Origin: Massilia sp. PDC64
GTDB taxonomy: Bacteria; Pseudomonadota; Gammaproteobacteria; Burkholderiales; Burkholderiaceae_D
NCBI RefSeq assembly: GCF_900101265.1
Contig: NZ_FMZS01000006.1
Coordinates: 395,143-459,142 of the forward strand
Direction of reading: 5' to 3'
Length of the DNA: 64,000 nucleotides
This document shows positions 19,431-27,893 of this stretch, one piece after another (the stretch's first letter is position 1; each line of letters starts with the position of its first letter). A program made the translations under genes and the position numbers. The notes beneath the pieces were generated by a model. That model did not search any database. It saw nothing but the letters and a program-made list of their open reading frames with translations, and had not been told where the DNA came from.

Positions 19431-19859
19431 TTAGATCAGGCTCAGCTTGACGTCGATATTGCCGCGGGTCGCGTTCGAGTACGGGCACACGATGTGGGCC
19501 GCGTCGACCAGGTCCTGCGCCACGGCGCGGTCCAGGCCCGGCAGGCTCACGGCCAGTTCCACGGCCAGGCCGAAACCGTTCGGGATCGGGCCGATCGAGA
19601 CGCTGGCGTCGATCGAGGCGTCGGCCGGGACGGCCACTTTCTTCTGGGCGGCGACGAACTTGATGGCGCCCATGAAGCAGGCCGAGTAGCCGGCGGCGAA
19701 CAGTTGTTCCGGGTTGGTGGCGTCGCCCTTGCCGCCCATTTCCTTCGGCGGTGCCAGGCGGACGTCCAGCAGGCCGTCGTCGGTGCGGGAGGTGCCTTCG
19801 CGGCCGCCGGTGGTGTGGGCTTTGGCGGTGTACAGGACTTTATCGAGTTTGGTGGTCAT
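19431..19859 (-). CDS. ohr: Organic hydroperoxide resistance protein, Ohr
   Basis: The protein has 142 residues. The two redox Cys are in GYSACFMGA and HIVCPYSNATRGN, and the N-terminal YTAKAHTTGGREG is typical of Ohr. It is a thiol peroxidase that reduces organic hydroperoxides using lipoylated proteins. It lies 49 bases downstream of ohrR in the same direction, so the two are probably cotranscribed. Confidence 0.95.
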   Translation of the reverse strand: MTTKLDKVLYTAKAHTTGGREGTSRTDDGLLDVRLAPPKEMGGKGDATNPEQLFAAGYSACFMGAIKFVAAQKKVAVPADASIDASVSIGPIPNGFGLAVELAVSLPGLDRAVAQDLVDAAHIVCPYSNATRGNIDVKLSLI

Positions 19860-19908
19860 GGCATTGCCCTTTCAGTGGTTGAGTTCGTACTGCACGTAAA
19901 TCGAATCT

Positions 19909-20358
19909 TCAAATTGCGCCGGCGAGCCTGTCGCGCATCGTCCTGATCTCGCCGACGAGTCTTACAACTTCCTGCACGTCGCAACCGGTGGCGCCCAGGA
20001 TGCATGCCGGGATGCCGGCCGCCTTGTCCTTTAGCGCACGCGCTTCGGCCGTCAGCCGGATCACCACGCGCCGCTCGTCCTGCGGATCGCGGGAGCGGTC
20101 GACCAGGCCTTGCGCCTCCAGGCGCTTGAGCAGCGGGGTCAACGTCCCGGAATCGAGGTACAGGCGCTCGCCGATGTCCGACACGCTCAGGCCGTCGCGC
20201 TCCCACAGCACCAGCAGCACGAGGTACTGCGGATACGTCACGCCCAGCTTGTCCAGGTGCGGCTTGTACACTTTCGTCATCGCCAGCGATGCCGAGTGGA
20301 GTGCGAAGCACAACTGGTTGTCGAGCAGGAGCGCTGCGTTTGCGTCGTTCGTTTCCAT
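19909..20358 (-). CDS. ohrR: MarR-family organic-peroxide sensor OhrR
   Basis: The protein has 149 residues from the ATG that starts METNDANAA. The N-terminal LDNQLCFALHSAS carries the peroxide-sensing Cys that defines OhrR, and LSVSDIGERLYLDSGTLTPLLKRLE is the recognition part of the winged helix. It represses ohr until its Cys is oxidised. A palindrome 17-31 bases before its start is the likely operator. An ATG 20 codons upstream would run through that operator and was not used. Confidence 0.94.
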   Translation of the reverse strand: METNDANAALLLDNQLCFALHSASLAMTKVYKPHLDKLGVTYPQYLVLLVLWERDGLSVSDIGERLYLDSGTLTPLLKRLEAQGLVDRSRDPQDERRVVIRLTAEARALKDKAAGIPACILGATGCDVQEVVRLVGEIRTMRDRLAGAI

Positions 20359-20374
20359 GGGTCGAACTATAGCG

Positions 20375-20389
20375 CGCAATTCAATTGCG
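20375..20389. promoter_or_regulatory. Predicted OhrR operator
   Basis: CGCAATTCAATTGCG is a perfect 7-bp inverted repeat around one central base. The inner CAATTnAATTG matches the OhrR operator core known from other Proteobacteria (TACAATTnAATTGTA). It lies just ahead of ohrR, so OhrR probably represses its own gene together with ohr. Confidence 0.7.
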
Positions 20390-20433
20390 TGCAATATGTT
20401 TGTTTTTATGAACGCCATAGCCTGGATTAATGA

Positions 20434-21273
20434 TCAACGCGGGGTGCCGAAGACCTGCGTCCAGTAGGCCGTGCGGTTGCGGTTCTGCGGATTGATCGCG
20501 TACGCCGCGCCCATCTCCGTGAAGGTCGGATTCATGATGTTGGCGCAGTGGCCGGGGCTGTCCAGCCAGGACGCCACCGCTTCCTCGGGCGTGCGCTGGC
20601 CCGACGCGATGTTTTCCCCGACGCGCGCCCAGCGGTAGCCGGCCTGCGTGGCCCGGTCGGCCGGGACGCTGCCATCCGGCTGCTTGTGGTTGAAGTAGTG
20701 CTTCTGCGCCATGTCTGTGCTGTGCACGAGGGCGGCCTGGCCCAGCAGCGGGTTCCACGCCAGCGGACCGGCCGGACCGAACGCCTGCGTCCCGCACGTG
20801 CGCGGCTGCGCGCGCGCCGCGTTCACGAGCACGAGGATGTCCCGGCCCGCATCCGGCCAGTCCGGCAGCGGCGGAATGACGACGGGCCGCGCCAGCACGA
20901 CCTGCCAGTCGTTGCCGACGTGTGCCGTGCCGATGGCGGCAAATTCCGCGGCGCGCAGGGTGCGGCAGTATTTTTGGCCGATGACCTCCATCGCCGCGCG
21001 GGCGTCCGGCGGCCCCGTGACCGTGATCGCCTCGGCATGCGCGGCTTCGTAGCCGGCGCGCTGCAGGGCGGATTCGAGGAAGGTGCCGGGACCGATGCGG
21101 ATGCGGGACAGCGCCGGCTCGACGGTAAGTAGCCCGGCCGGCGCGGCGGGTGCGCCCTCGCAGGTGCCGGGCGCGGCGCGGTACGCGTTGATCAGATTGG
21201 CGAGTTCGTCCGCGCGTGCGGGCAAGGTGGTCAGCGCGACCGCGAACGGAAGAAAACGGAAGAGGGGATGCAT
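20434..21273 (-). CDS. Secreted tandem CAP-domain (CAP/SCP) protein
   Basis: The protein has 279 residues with a signal peptide (MHPLFRFLPFAVALTTLPARA). The second half is an intact CAP domain: HSTDMAQKHYFNH, GENIASGQRTPEEAV, HCANIMNPTFTEMG and YWTQVFG. The first half repeats the same outline (ELANLINAYRAAPGTC..., ending FAAIGTAHVGNDWQVV) but lacks the metal-binding His residues. So it is a tandem CAP protein with a degenerate first copy. The role of bacterial CAP proteins is unclear. Confidence 0.85.
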   Translation of the reverse strand: MHPLFRFLPFAVALTTLPARADELANLINAYRAAPGTCEGAPAAPAGLLTVEPALSRIRIGPGTFLESALQRAGYEAAHAEAITVTGPPDARAAMEVIGQKYCRTLRAAEFAAIGTAHVGNDWQVVLARPVVIPPLPDWPDAGRDILVLVNAARAQPRTCGTQAFGPAGPLAWNPLLGQAALVHSTDMAQKHYFNHKQPDGSVPADRATQAGYRWARVGENIASGQRTPEEAVASWLDSPGHCANIMNPTFTEMGAAYAINPQNRNRTAYWTQVFGTPR

Positions 21274-21381
21274 GGCCTCCACCAGATGGGGACGCCGGGA
21301 CAAAAATCCAGCCGGTCTGCGCGCTTGGCATCCGGCAATGGTTCCTTTAGCATCGCAAGCCTACCCAACCGTGGAGACACC

Positions 21382-23412
21382 ATGAAACGCATTCTGTGCA
21401 GCGCCCTTATCCTGGGCGTATTTGCAGGCCAGGCCTACGCGGCCGGTGCCGATACTGCCCCTTCCGGCGTCGACAAGGCCGCCGTCGATCCGGCCGTCCG
21501 CCCGCAGGACGATTTCTTCCGTTATTCGCAGGGCAAGTGGCTGCACGACGTCGACATTCCGGCCGACCGCGCCAGCTGGGGCGCATTCAACGTGGCCCAG
21601 GAAAACGTCGAGACCCAGATCCGCACGCTGATCGAGCAGGCCGCGCAGGACAAGACGGCAAAGCCGGGCTCGAACGCGCAAAAGATGGGAGATTATTACG
21701 CCAGCTACATCGACCGCGCCCGCCGCGACGCGCTGGGCTTCGCCCCGTTGAAAGGAGAACTGGCGCGCATCGCGGCGCTGAAGGACAAGCGCCGGCTGGC
21801 CGCACTGGCTGCGCACTTCGATACCATCGGCGCGGGCAGTCCGCTGTCGATGTCGGTCCAGCAGGACGCCCGGCAGTCGACGCGCTACCTCGTCGTGATC
21901 TCCCAGTCCGGCCTCGGCATGCCGAACCGCGACTACTACCTGCAGGACGACGCGAAGCTGGCGGACACGCGCGCGAAATACCAGGCGCACGTGGAAAAAC
22001 TGCTGGCGCTGGCCGGCCAGCCGGATGCGTCAGGCCAGGCCGCGCGCATCGTCGCGCTGGAAACGGCGATCGCGCAGGCGCAATGGAGCGCCGTCGAGAA
22101 CCGCGATCCGGTGAAAACGTACAACAAGCTGACGGTCGCGCAATTGAAGGCGCTGGCGCCCGGCTTCGACTGGGCCGCATGGCTGAAGGCCCAGGACATC
22201 GCGGGCAAGGCCGACGCCGTCAACGTCGAGCAGCCGACCTATCTGCAGAAGCTCGACGGCATCGTCGCCGCGACGCCCGTCGACACGTGGAAGTCGTACT
22301 TCACGTTCCGCCTGCTGAGCGCGTACGCGCCTTACCTGTCGCAGCCGTTCGTCGACGAGAGCTTTGCGTTCCGCGGCATGGTGCTGTCCGGCGCGAAGGT
22401 CAACCGCCCGACGGAGAAGCTGGCCATCGCGCAGATCAACCGCGACCTGGGCGAAGTCGTGGGCAAGGTCTATGTGGAGCACTATTTCCCTGCCGAGCGC
22501 AAGCGCCAGGTCGAGGAGATGGTCCACAACTTCTTGCTCGCCTACAAGGACAGCATCGAGACGCTGGACTGGATGACGCCGGACACGAAGAAGCAGGCGC
22601 AGGCCAAGCTGGCGAAGATCGCCGTCAAGGTGGGCTATCCGGACAAGTGGCGCGATTATTCGTCGCTGGCCGTGAAGCGCACGGACCTCGTCGGCAACGT
22701 GATGCGTTCGCGCGAGTTCGCGCACCGCTACGCCGTCGCCAAGCTGGGCAAGCCGGTCGACCGCGCCGAATGGCACATGACGCCGCAGACCGTGAACGCC
22801 TACTACAGCCCGGAGATGAACGAGGTCGTGTTCCCGGCCGCGCGCCTGCAGGCGCCGCTGTACGACGCGGATGCCGAACCGGCGATCAACTACGGCGCCG
22901 TCGGTATCTCGATCGGCCACGAGATCAGCCATGCGTTCGACGACCAGGGCGCCCAGTACGACGGCGACGGCAACCTGCGCAACTGGTGGACGAAGGAAGA
23001 CGGCGAGAAATTCGCCGCGAAGGGCAAGGTGCTCGTCGCGCAGTATGCCGGCTACAGCCCCGTCGAGGGCTATCACCTGAACGGCGAGCTGACGCTGGGC
23101 GAGAACATCGCCGACAACGCGGGCGCCATCATGGCCAGCCGCGCGTACCGGATCTCGCTGCACGGCAAGCCGGCGCCCGTGATCGACGGCTTCACGGCCG
23201 AGCAGCGCATCTTCATGGGCCTCGCGCAGGCGCGCCGCGGCAAGGCGCGCGATGCCGCGCTGATCGCGCAAGTGAAATCCGATCCGCACTCGCCGGCGGA
23301 ATTCCGCGTCAACGGCAGCCTGCGCAACCACCCGGGCTTCTACGAAGCGTTCGACGTCAAGCCGGGCGACCGGATGTACCTGGCGCCGCAGGACCGCGTC
23401 GAGTTCTGGTAA
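21382..23412 (+). CDS. M13-family (neprilysin-like) zinc metallopeptidase
   Basis: The protein has 676 residues with a signal peptide (MKRILCSALILGVFAGQAYA). The zinc site is GHEISHAFDDQG (two His), and the third ligand Glu is in LGENIADNAG, where the Asp is also conserved. NAYYSP matches the substrate-binding motif. The N-terminal PQDDFFRYSQGKWL is typical of M13 PepO-like enzymes. It probably cleaves oligopeptides in the periplasm. The upstream frame extension to 21268 lacks signal-peptide features. Confidence 0.95.
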   Translation: MKRILCSALILGVFAGQAYAAGADTAPSGVDKAAVDPAVRPQDDFFRYSQGKWLHDVDIPADRASWGAFNVAQENVETQIRTLIEQAAQDKTAKPGSNAQKMGDYYASYIDRARRDALGFAPLKGELARIAALKDKRRLAALAAHFDTIGAGSPLSMSVQQDARQSTRYLVVISQSGLGMPNRDYYLQDDAKLADTRAKYQAHVEKLLALAGQPDASGQAARIVALETAIAQAQWSAVENRDPVKTYNKLTVAQLKALAPGFDWAAWLKAQDIAGKADAVNVEQPTYLQKLDGIVAATPVDTWKSYFTFRLLSAYAPYLSQPFVDESFAFRGMVLSGAKVNRPTEKLAIAQINRDLGEVVGKVYVEHYFPAERKRQVEEMVHNFLLAYKDSIETLDWMTPDTKKQAQAKLAKIAVKVGYPDKWRDYSSLAVKRTDLVGNVMRSREFAHRYAVAKLGKPVDRAEWHMTPQTVNAYYSPEMNEVVFPAARLQAPLYDADAEPAINYGAVGISIGHEISHAFDDQGAQYDGDGNLRNWWTKEDGEKFAAKGKVLVAQYAGYSPVEGYHLNGELTLGENIADNAGAIMASRAYRISLHGKPAPVIDGFTAEQRIFMGLAQARRGKARDAALIAQVKSDPHSPAEFRVNGSLRNHPGFYEAFDVKPGDRMYLAPQDRVEFW

Positions 23413-23421
23413 CGCGTCCGG

Positions 23422-23865
23422 TCAGTGCCGCAACGCCGTCGCCGCGGCCATCACATCCGGCCGGTCGGGACGGAATGCGTGCTCGGCCGACGCCGTGTCG
23501 TACAGCGAGTCGACGCGGATGAACTTACCGTCGCGCATGGTGAACACGTGGACCCACTGGCTGTCGTAGCTGCGCCCGGTGGACCTGACCAGCCACATGG
23601 CTTCGCCGAGGACGACGACCTTGTCGTTTTCGGCGATCACGTCCTTGATGACGAAGCGTGTGGGCTGCATGGCCTTGAGCAGCTCCGAAAAGAAGCGCCC
23701 GACCTCCGCCTTGCCGTGGAAGCTGCCGGCGAAGGGCACGGCTTCGGCGTCCGGGGCGATCCACGCGGCGTCGTCGTGGGCGTAGGCCAGCATGCCGGGA
23801 ATGTCGCCGTTCTGGAACAGCCGGTAGCCTTCCATGACGAGCTGTTTGTTGCCTTGTGCGTCCAT
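23422..23865 (-). CDS. NTF2-like/SnoaL-fold protein
   Basis: The protein has 147 residues. The start was chosen because AAGGAG lies ahead of the ATG. The sequence EGYRLFQNGDIPGMLAYAHDDAAWIAP... and the C-terminal GKFIRVDSLYDTA are typical of the cone-shaped NTF2-like family with an amphipathic pocket. Members include isomerases and small-ligand binders; the function here cannot be told. It is convergent with the M13 peptidase gene. Confidence 0.82.
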   Translation of the reverse strand: MDAQGNKQLVMEGYRLFQNGDIPGMLAYAHDDAAWIAPDAEAVPFAGSFHGKAEVGRFFSELLKAMQPTRFVIKDVIAENDKVVVLGEAMWLVRSTGRSYDSQWVHVFTMRDGKFIRVDSLYDTASAEHAFRPDRPDVMAAATALRH

Positions 23866-24019
23866 GTCTCTTTCTCCTTGTGATTGTGGCGCGGCGCGAG
23901 GCCGCTTCATGCAGCCTAGACGTCCGGTGCGGGAAGTCAAGCATGAGTTGTGACTTTTGGTTTGCATGGGCGCGGCCGCTGGGCATTACAATCGGGACAT
24001 CAACCAGAAGGAATAGCCC

Positions 24020-25180
24020 ATGCGTCTGATCTGCTTCGCCACCTTGTTCTCGCTGGCCTGCGTGCCGGCCGTCCACGCCCAGTCGTATGCGACCCAGTCG
24101 CAAGTGAAGATCGGCAGCGCGTCGCCGCTGTCCGGTCCCAGCGCGCACCAGGGCAAGGACATCGAGAACGGCGCGCGCCTCGCGATCGACGACTTGAATG
24201 CGCAGGGCGCAACGATCGGCGGCAAGAAGGTCAAATGGGTGCTGCAGGCCGAGGACGACGGCAGCGATCCGAAGCTCGGCACGGCCGTCGCGCAAAAGCT
24301 CGTCGACGGCGGCGTCGTGGCCGTCGTGGGCCACCTGAATTCCGGCACGACGGTGCCGGCCTCAAAGATCTACAACAGCGCCGGCATCCCGCAGATTTCT
24401 CCGGCCGCCACCACGCCGCTGTACACGCACCAGGGCTATAAAACGGCATTCCGCATCGTCGCCAACGACGACCTCGTGGGCCGCGTGCTGGCCGGCTACG
24501 CGATCAACACGCTGAAGGCGAAGAAGATCGCCATCATCGACGACCGCACCGCGTTCGGCCAGGGCCTCGCGGACCAGTTCGCGAAGGACGTCAAGCGCCT
24601 GAAGGGCGCGGAGATCGTCAGCCGCCAGTTCACCAACGACCGCGCGACGGATTTCAATGCCATCCTCACGCAGATCCGTGCGCACAAGCCGGACGTGATC
24701 TTCTACGGCGGCATGGACGCGACGGCCGGCCCGATGCTCAAGCAGATGCAGGCGCTGGGCATCGCCGCGAAATTCGTGTCGGGCGACGGCGTGTGCTCGG
24801 AAAAGCTGCCGCAGCTGGCCGGCAGCGCGCTCGGCGACGACAAGGTGGTGTGCGTCGTGGCCGGCGGCGTCGACGCGCCGCTGGAGGCGGGCTTGGCGGC
24901 CTTCGCGGACCGCTATAAAAAACGCTACGGCATGGGCTTCCAGACGTATGCGCCGTACGCGTACGACGCAACGATGACCTTCGCGGCGGCGATGCGCGCG
25001 GCCGGATCGTCCGACCCGGCGACCTTCCTGCCCGCGCTCGCGAAGATCAAATACCAGGGCATCACGGGCACCATCGCGTTCGACGCGAACGGCGACCTGC
25101 GCGACGCGGCCCTCACGCTCTACACCTACCGCAAGGGCCTGCTGACGAAGCTGCGTGTGGTGCGCGAGAGTGTCAACTAA
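24020..25180 (+). CDS. Branched-chain amino-acid-type ABC substrate-binding protein
   Basis: The protein has 386 residues with a signal peptide ending at AVHAQ. VKIGSASPLSGPSAHQGKDIENG and the GVVAVVGHLNSGTTVPAS pocket are characteristic of LivJ/LivK-type periplasmic binding proteins (type I fold). No permease or ATPase genes are nearby, so it must work with a transporter encoded elsewhere or act as a sensor. The stop codon is the first unit of an 11-bp tandem repeat. Confidence 0.92.
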   Translation: MRLICFATLFSLACVPAVHAQSYATQSQVKIGSASPLSGPSAHQGKDIENGARLAIDDLNAQGATIGGKKVKWVLQAEDDGSDPKLGTAVAQKLVDGGVVAVVGHLNSGTTVPASKIYNSAGIPQISPAATTPLYTHQGYKTAFRIVANDDLVGRVLAGYAINTLKAKKIAIIDDRTAFGQGLADQFAKDVKRLKGAEIVSRQFTNDRATDFNAILTQIRAHKPDVIFYGGMDATAGPMLKQMQALGIAAKFVSGDGVCSEKLPQLAGSALGDDKVVCVVAGGVDAPLEAGLAAFADRYKKRYGMGFQTYAPYAYDATMTFAAAMRAAGSSDPATFLPALAKIKYQGITGTIAFDANGDLRDAALTLYTYRKGLLTKLRVVRESVN

Positions 25181-25215
25181 GCGTCAACTAAGCGTCAACT
25201 AAGCGTCGACTAATC
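25172..25215. repeat. Four 11-bp tandem repeats across the end of the binding-protein gene
   Basis: GTCAACTAAGC occurs three times without change (25172-25182, 25183-25193, 25194-25204), and a fourth copy (GTCGACTAATC) follows. The first unit contains the stop codon of the binding-protein gene and the fourth reaches the stop codon of the convergent gene. The pattern suggests slippage during replication. Confidence 0.85.
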
Positions 25216-25584
25216 CGTCACGACGTGCCAGACGTTCATCTTCTTGTCGCCTTCGCGGTCGCCCGCCTTCTTGTCCTTGATGAACGTGTACAGCGGCTTG
25301 CCCTGGTAGGCGAGCTGCTTGGTGCCGTCGTCGCGCACGACGGTGGAGTAAGGCGCGGACAGGGGCGCGTCACCCGCCTTCACGGGCGGCCAGTTTTCCG
25401 CGCACGTGCCGTTGCAGGCACTCTTGCCGCTGCCGGCGACGTCCTTGTCGAACGTGTAGACCGTCATGCCCTGGGCGTCGACGAGGACGCCGTTCACCTT
25501 CTTGACGGGCGCCGGATCGGCGGCATGGGCGGACAGGGCGAAGAGGGCGGACAGACAGGCGATACCGAGGTTCACTGCTTTCAT
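25210..25584 (-). CDS. COG4315 (Secreted_repeat) periplasmic protein
   Basis: The protein has 124 residues with a signal peptide (MKAVNLGIACLSALFALSAHA). Two motifs recur: MTVYTFDKDVAGSGKSACNGTCAENWPP and the KPLYTFIKDKKAGD segment, which are the two repeats of the PF03640 family. AAGGAG precedes the ATG. Function of this family is unknown; many members are outer-membrane lipoproteins, but no lipobox Cys is seen here. Confidence 0.88.
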   Translation of the reverse strand: MKAVNLGIACLSALFALSAHAADPAPVKKVNGVLVDAQGMTVYTFDKDVAGSGKSACNGTCAENWPPVKAGDAPLSAPYSTVVRDDGTKQLAYQGKPLYTFIKDKKAGDREGDKKMNVWHVVTD

Positions 25585-25680
25585 GGAAATCTCCTTGGAA
25601 GACATCGGTTGTCAGGACTGCCCGGTCATTCTAGACCAGGATGCCGGCTATAATGCCGCTCCTTCCCGAAGAGTGTGCCC

Positions 25681-26196
25681 ATGTCCCTCGACTGGTTCGC
25701 GCCGGCGCAATGCGTCGGCTACATCGCGTTCGTCCTCGGCGTCGCCTGCGCCATGCAAAAGGACGACCGCCGCTTCAAGCTGTTCATGGCCGGCGAATGC
25801 CTGGCCTACATCGTCCACTTCGCCCTGCTTGGCAACCTGACGCCCGTCGCCAGCACGACCATGTCGCTGCTGCGCTCCGTGCTGGCGCTGTACACGCGTT
25901 CGGTGTGGGTGGCGGTCGGCGTCGTTGCGATGAACCTCGCCCTGGGCATGACGCTCGCCACGCGCATGACGGACTGGCTGCCGCTGGGCGCGTCGTGCAT
26001 CGGCACGCTCGCGCTGTTCCTGTTGCGCGGCATCTCGATGCGCCTCGTGATGCTGTGCGGGACCTTCCTGTGGATCGCGAATAACGTCATCGCCGGCTCG
26101 ATCGGCGGCACGGCGCTCGAGATCGTGATGGCGGTCGTGAACGGGACGACGATCTGGCGCATGGCGCGCGCGGCGCGGGTGGCGCAGGCGGCCTAG
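25681..26196 (+). CDS. YgjV-family inner-membrane protein
   Basis: The protein has 171 residues and about five to six hydrophobic segments. The pattern (QCVGYIAFVLGVACAMQKDDRRFKLF..., then SLLRSVLALYTRS) fits the Imp-YgjV family of uncharacterised inner-membrane proteins. A GTG six bases earlier is an alternative start. A TATAAT box at 25649-25654 lies 26 bases ahead. Its stop shares the CTAG tetranucleotide with the stop of the convergent gene. Confidence 0.85.
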   Translation: MSLDWFAPAQCVGYIAFVLGVACAMQKDDRRFKLFMAGECLAYIVHFALLGNLTPVASTTMSLLRSVLALYTRSVWVAVGVVAMNLALGMTLATRMTDWLPLGASCIGTLALFLLRGISMRLVMLCGTFLWIANNVIAGSIGGTALEIVMAVVNGTTIWRMARAARVAQAA

Positions 26197-27887
26197 GGGA
26201 TATCGTTCGACTTGCTGCGCACGTCCGCGACCAGTGCGCGCAAGTGCCGGTTGTCCGGCTTCGTGAACGTCGCTTCCAGTTTGCGCAGTTCGCCCAGGGC
26301 TTCCTTGCGGTCGGCGCCGAAGTGCAGCGCGAGACGCAATCCCTGCCGGGCCAGGACCGCGTCGTCGTTGGCGCACCACACGGTGGCCAGGGCGCGCCAC
26401 GCCGCGGCGTCGTCCGGCGCATTGCGCAGGGACGCGATGGCCGCACGCTCCGCGTTGCCCCGTTTTCCCCCTTTCGGGACGGGGTCGATCTTGTGCGCCA
26501 GCGCGTCGACGGTGGCCCAGTCGTCGCGGGCCGCCGCGACGAGGATAGGTTCGATGTTCGTGCCCTGGATCTTCTGGGCCTGGAACACGGCACCCCGGAC
26601 CTCCGCCTCCGCCTGGTCCCGCGCTTCCTGCAGTTGCTGCGCCGCGCGCGCCTTCCGCTCGGCCAGCACGAGCTGCCATTTCTCTTCGCGCAGGTCATCC
26701 ACGGCATGCGACTGCGCCGTCCAGAACAGGACGGTGGCGAGGCCGACCAGCGCGATGTCCGCCAAGCGGTTCGTGGGCCAGAGCCGCCAGGTGCGGCTGG
26801 TCGATGCGCCCCGGCCGGCCGCGCGCTCCGCCAGGCGTGCCGCCCGTGCGCGGCGCGAGCCGGACAGGATCAGCGCGGTGCGCACGCCGGTGAACATCCA
26901 CGCCCCCGCGACAATGGCGGCCGTGGACCAGGACACGGCCGCCAGCGGACCGCCGTCCGGATCGGTCAGGATCCCGGCCAGGAACAACTGCACGCTCGCG
27001 GCCACGGCGGGCACGTAGCCCAGGTTCACGCTGCGCCTGCGTTTCTGGTCCTGGGGCAGGGGATCTGCCGCCTGCCGGCGCACGTCCGCGCCATCGAACC
27101 ACACGTGGTAGGCCCTGGCCTCGTACTCGTACACGACGTGGCAGACGGGCAGCAGGACCCGCGTCGCCGTACGTTCCGTGATGCGGGCGGTCCAGTGCCA
27201 GTCGCGTTGGCTGGTGCCTTGTCCGTGCGCCCTGACGTTGCGCTCGATGAGCGCATCGACCCGCGTCCTGGCGCGCCGCGCGAACACGTCGTCGTCGCCG
27301 CCCTGGAACGCTTCCACGTGCAGGCCGCTCGTGAACGACGATTGATAGGCCCGCGTCCGGCCGAACACGGTGCCCGTCTCGACCAGTTCGGCCGCCTTGC
27401 CCGCGAGGCGCGCGCCCGCGTAGCCGGTGACGGTGAACTCGCCGGCATCGTTGCCGTTCGCGGGCACCCAGTCGGTCACGGTGCGGGTGCGCGTGACCGG
27501 CACGGTGCGCGTCTCGCCGTTCTCGGTGCGCGTTTCGTGTTCGGTGTAGTGCTCGTTGCGGTCGTAGCCGAACGAGGCCGTCCAGACGGCTTCGTAGCTG
27601 CCTTCGAACACGTAGACCGGGACGTAATAATTCTCGCGCCGGGTGATGACGGCCCGGTCGAGCAGGTCGTCGGGCGTGTAGGCACCGCTGGCCAGCAGCG
27701 TGTCGACGGCGCGCGTCACTTCGCGTTCGTTCACGGCCAGCGGCACGATCAGGCGGGGCGCGCCGTCTTCCTGTCCATCGTCCTCGCGGATCGGCGTGAC
27801 GGTGTCGCAGTAATCGCATTTCAGGGCCTGGTCGGCGGCGGAATACGCCAGGCGCGCGCCGCAGCCGCGGCAGGTCGGTTCTTGCAT
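26193..27887 (-). CDS. Zinc-ribbon membrane protein of unknown function, partner of SPFH protein
   Basis: The protein has 564 residues. An N-terminal zinc ribbon (CRGCGARL and CDYCD) is followed by a long beta-rich cytoplasmic region, then two to three hydrophobic segments between about residues 295 and 400, and a C-terminal charged alpha-helical region that looks like helical repeats. No family was recognised beyond the zinc ribbon. It starts 6 bases after the SPFH gene, so the two proteins almost certainly act together at the membrane. Confidence 0.75.
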   Translation of the reverse strand: MQEPTCRGCGARLAYSAADQALKCDYCDTVTPIREDDGQEDGAPRLIVPLAVNEREVTRAVDTLLASGAYTPDDLLDRAVITRRENYYVPVYVFEGSYEAVWTASFGYDRNEHYTEHETRTENGETRTVPVTRTRTVTDWVPANGNDAGEFTVTGYAGARLAGKAAELVETGTVFGRTRAYQSSFTSGLHVEAFQGGDDDVFARRARTRVDALIERNVRAHGQGTSQRDWHWTARITERTATRVLLPVCHVVYEYEARAYHVWFDGADVRRQAADPLPQDQKRRRSVNLGYVPAVAASVQLFLAGILTDPDGGPLAAVSWSTAAIVAGAWMFTGVRTALILSGSRRARAARLAERAAGRGASTSRTWRLWPTNRLADIALVGLATVLFWTAQSHAVDDLREEKWQLVLAERKARAAQQLQEARDQAEAEVRGAVFQAQKIQGTNIEPILVAAARDDWATVDALAHKIDPVPKGGKRGNAERAAIASLRNAPDDAAAWRALATVWCANDDAVLARQGLRLALHFGADRKEALGELRKLEATFTKPDNRHLRALVADVRSKSNDIP

Positions 27888-27893
27888 GGCGGA

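Noticed and set aside
25172..25215. Possible CRISPR array
   Set aside because: Units are 11 bp with no spacers; a simple tandem repeat.
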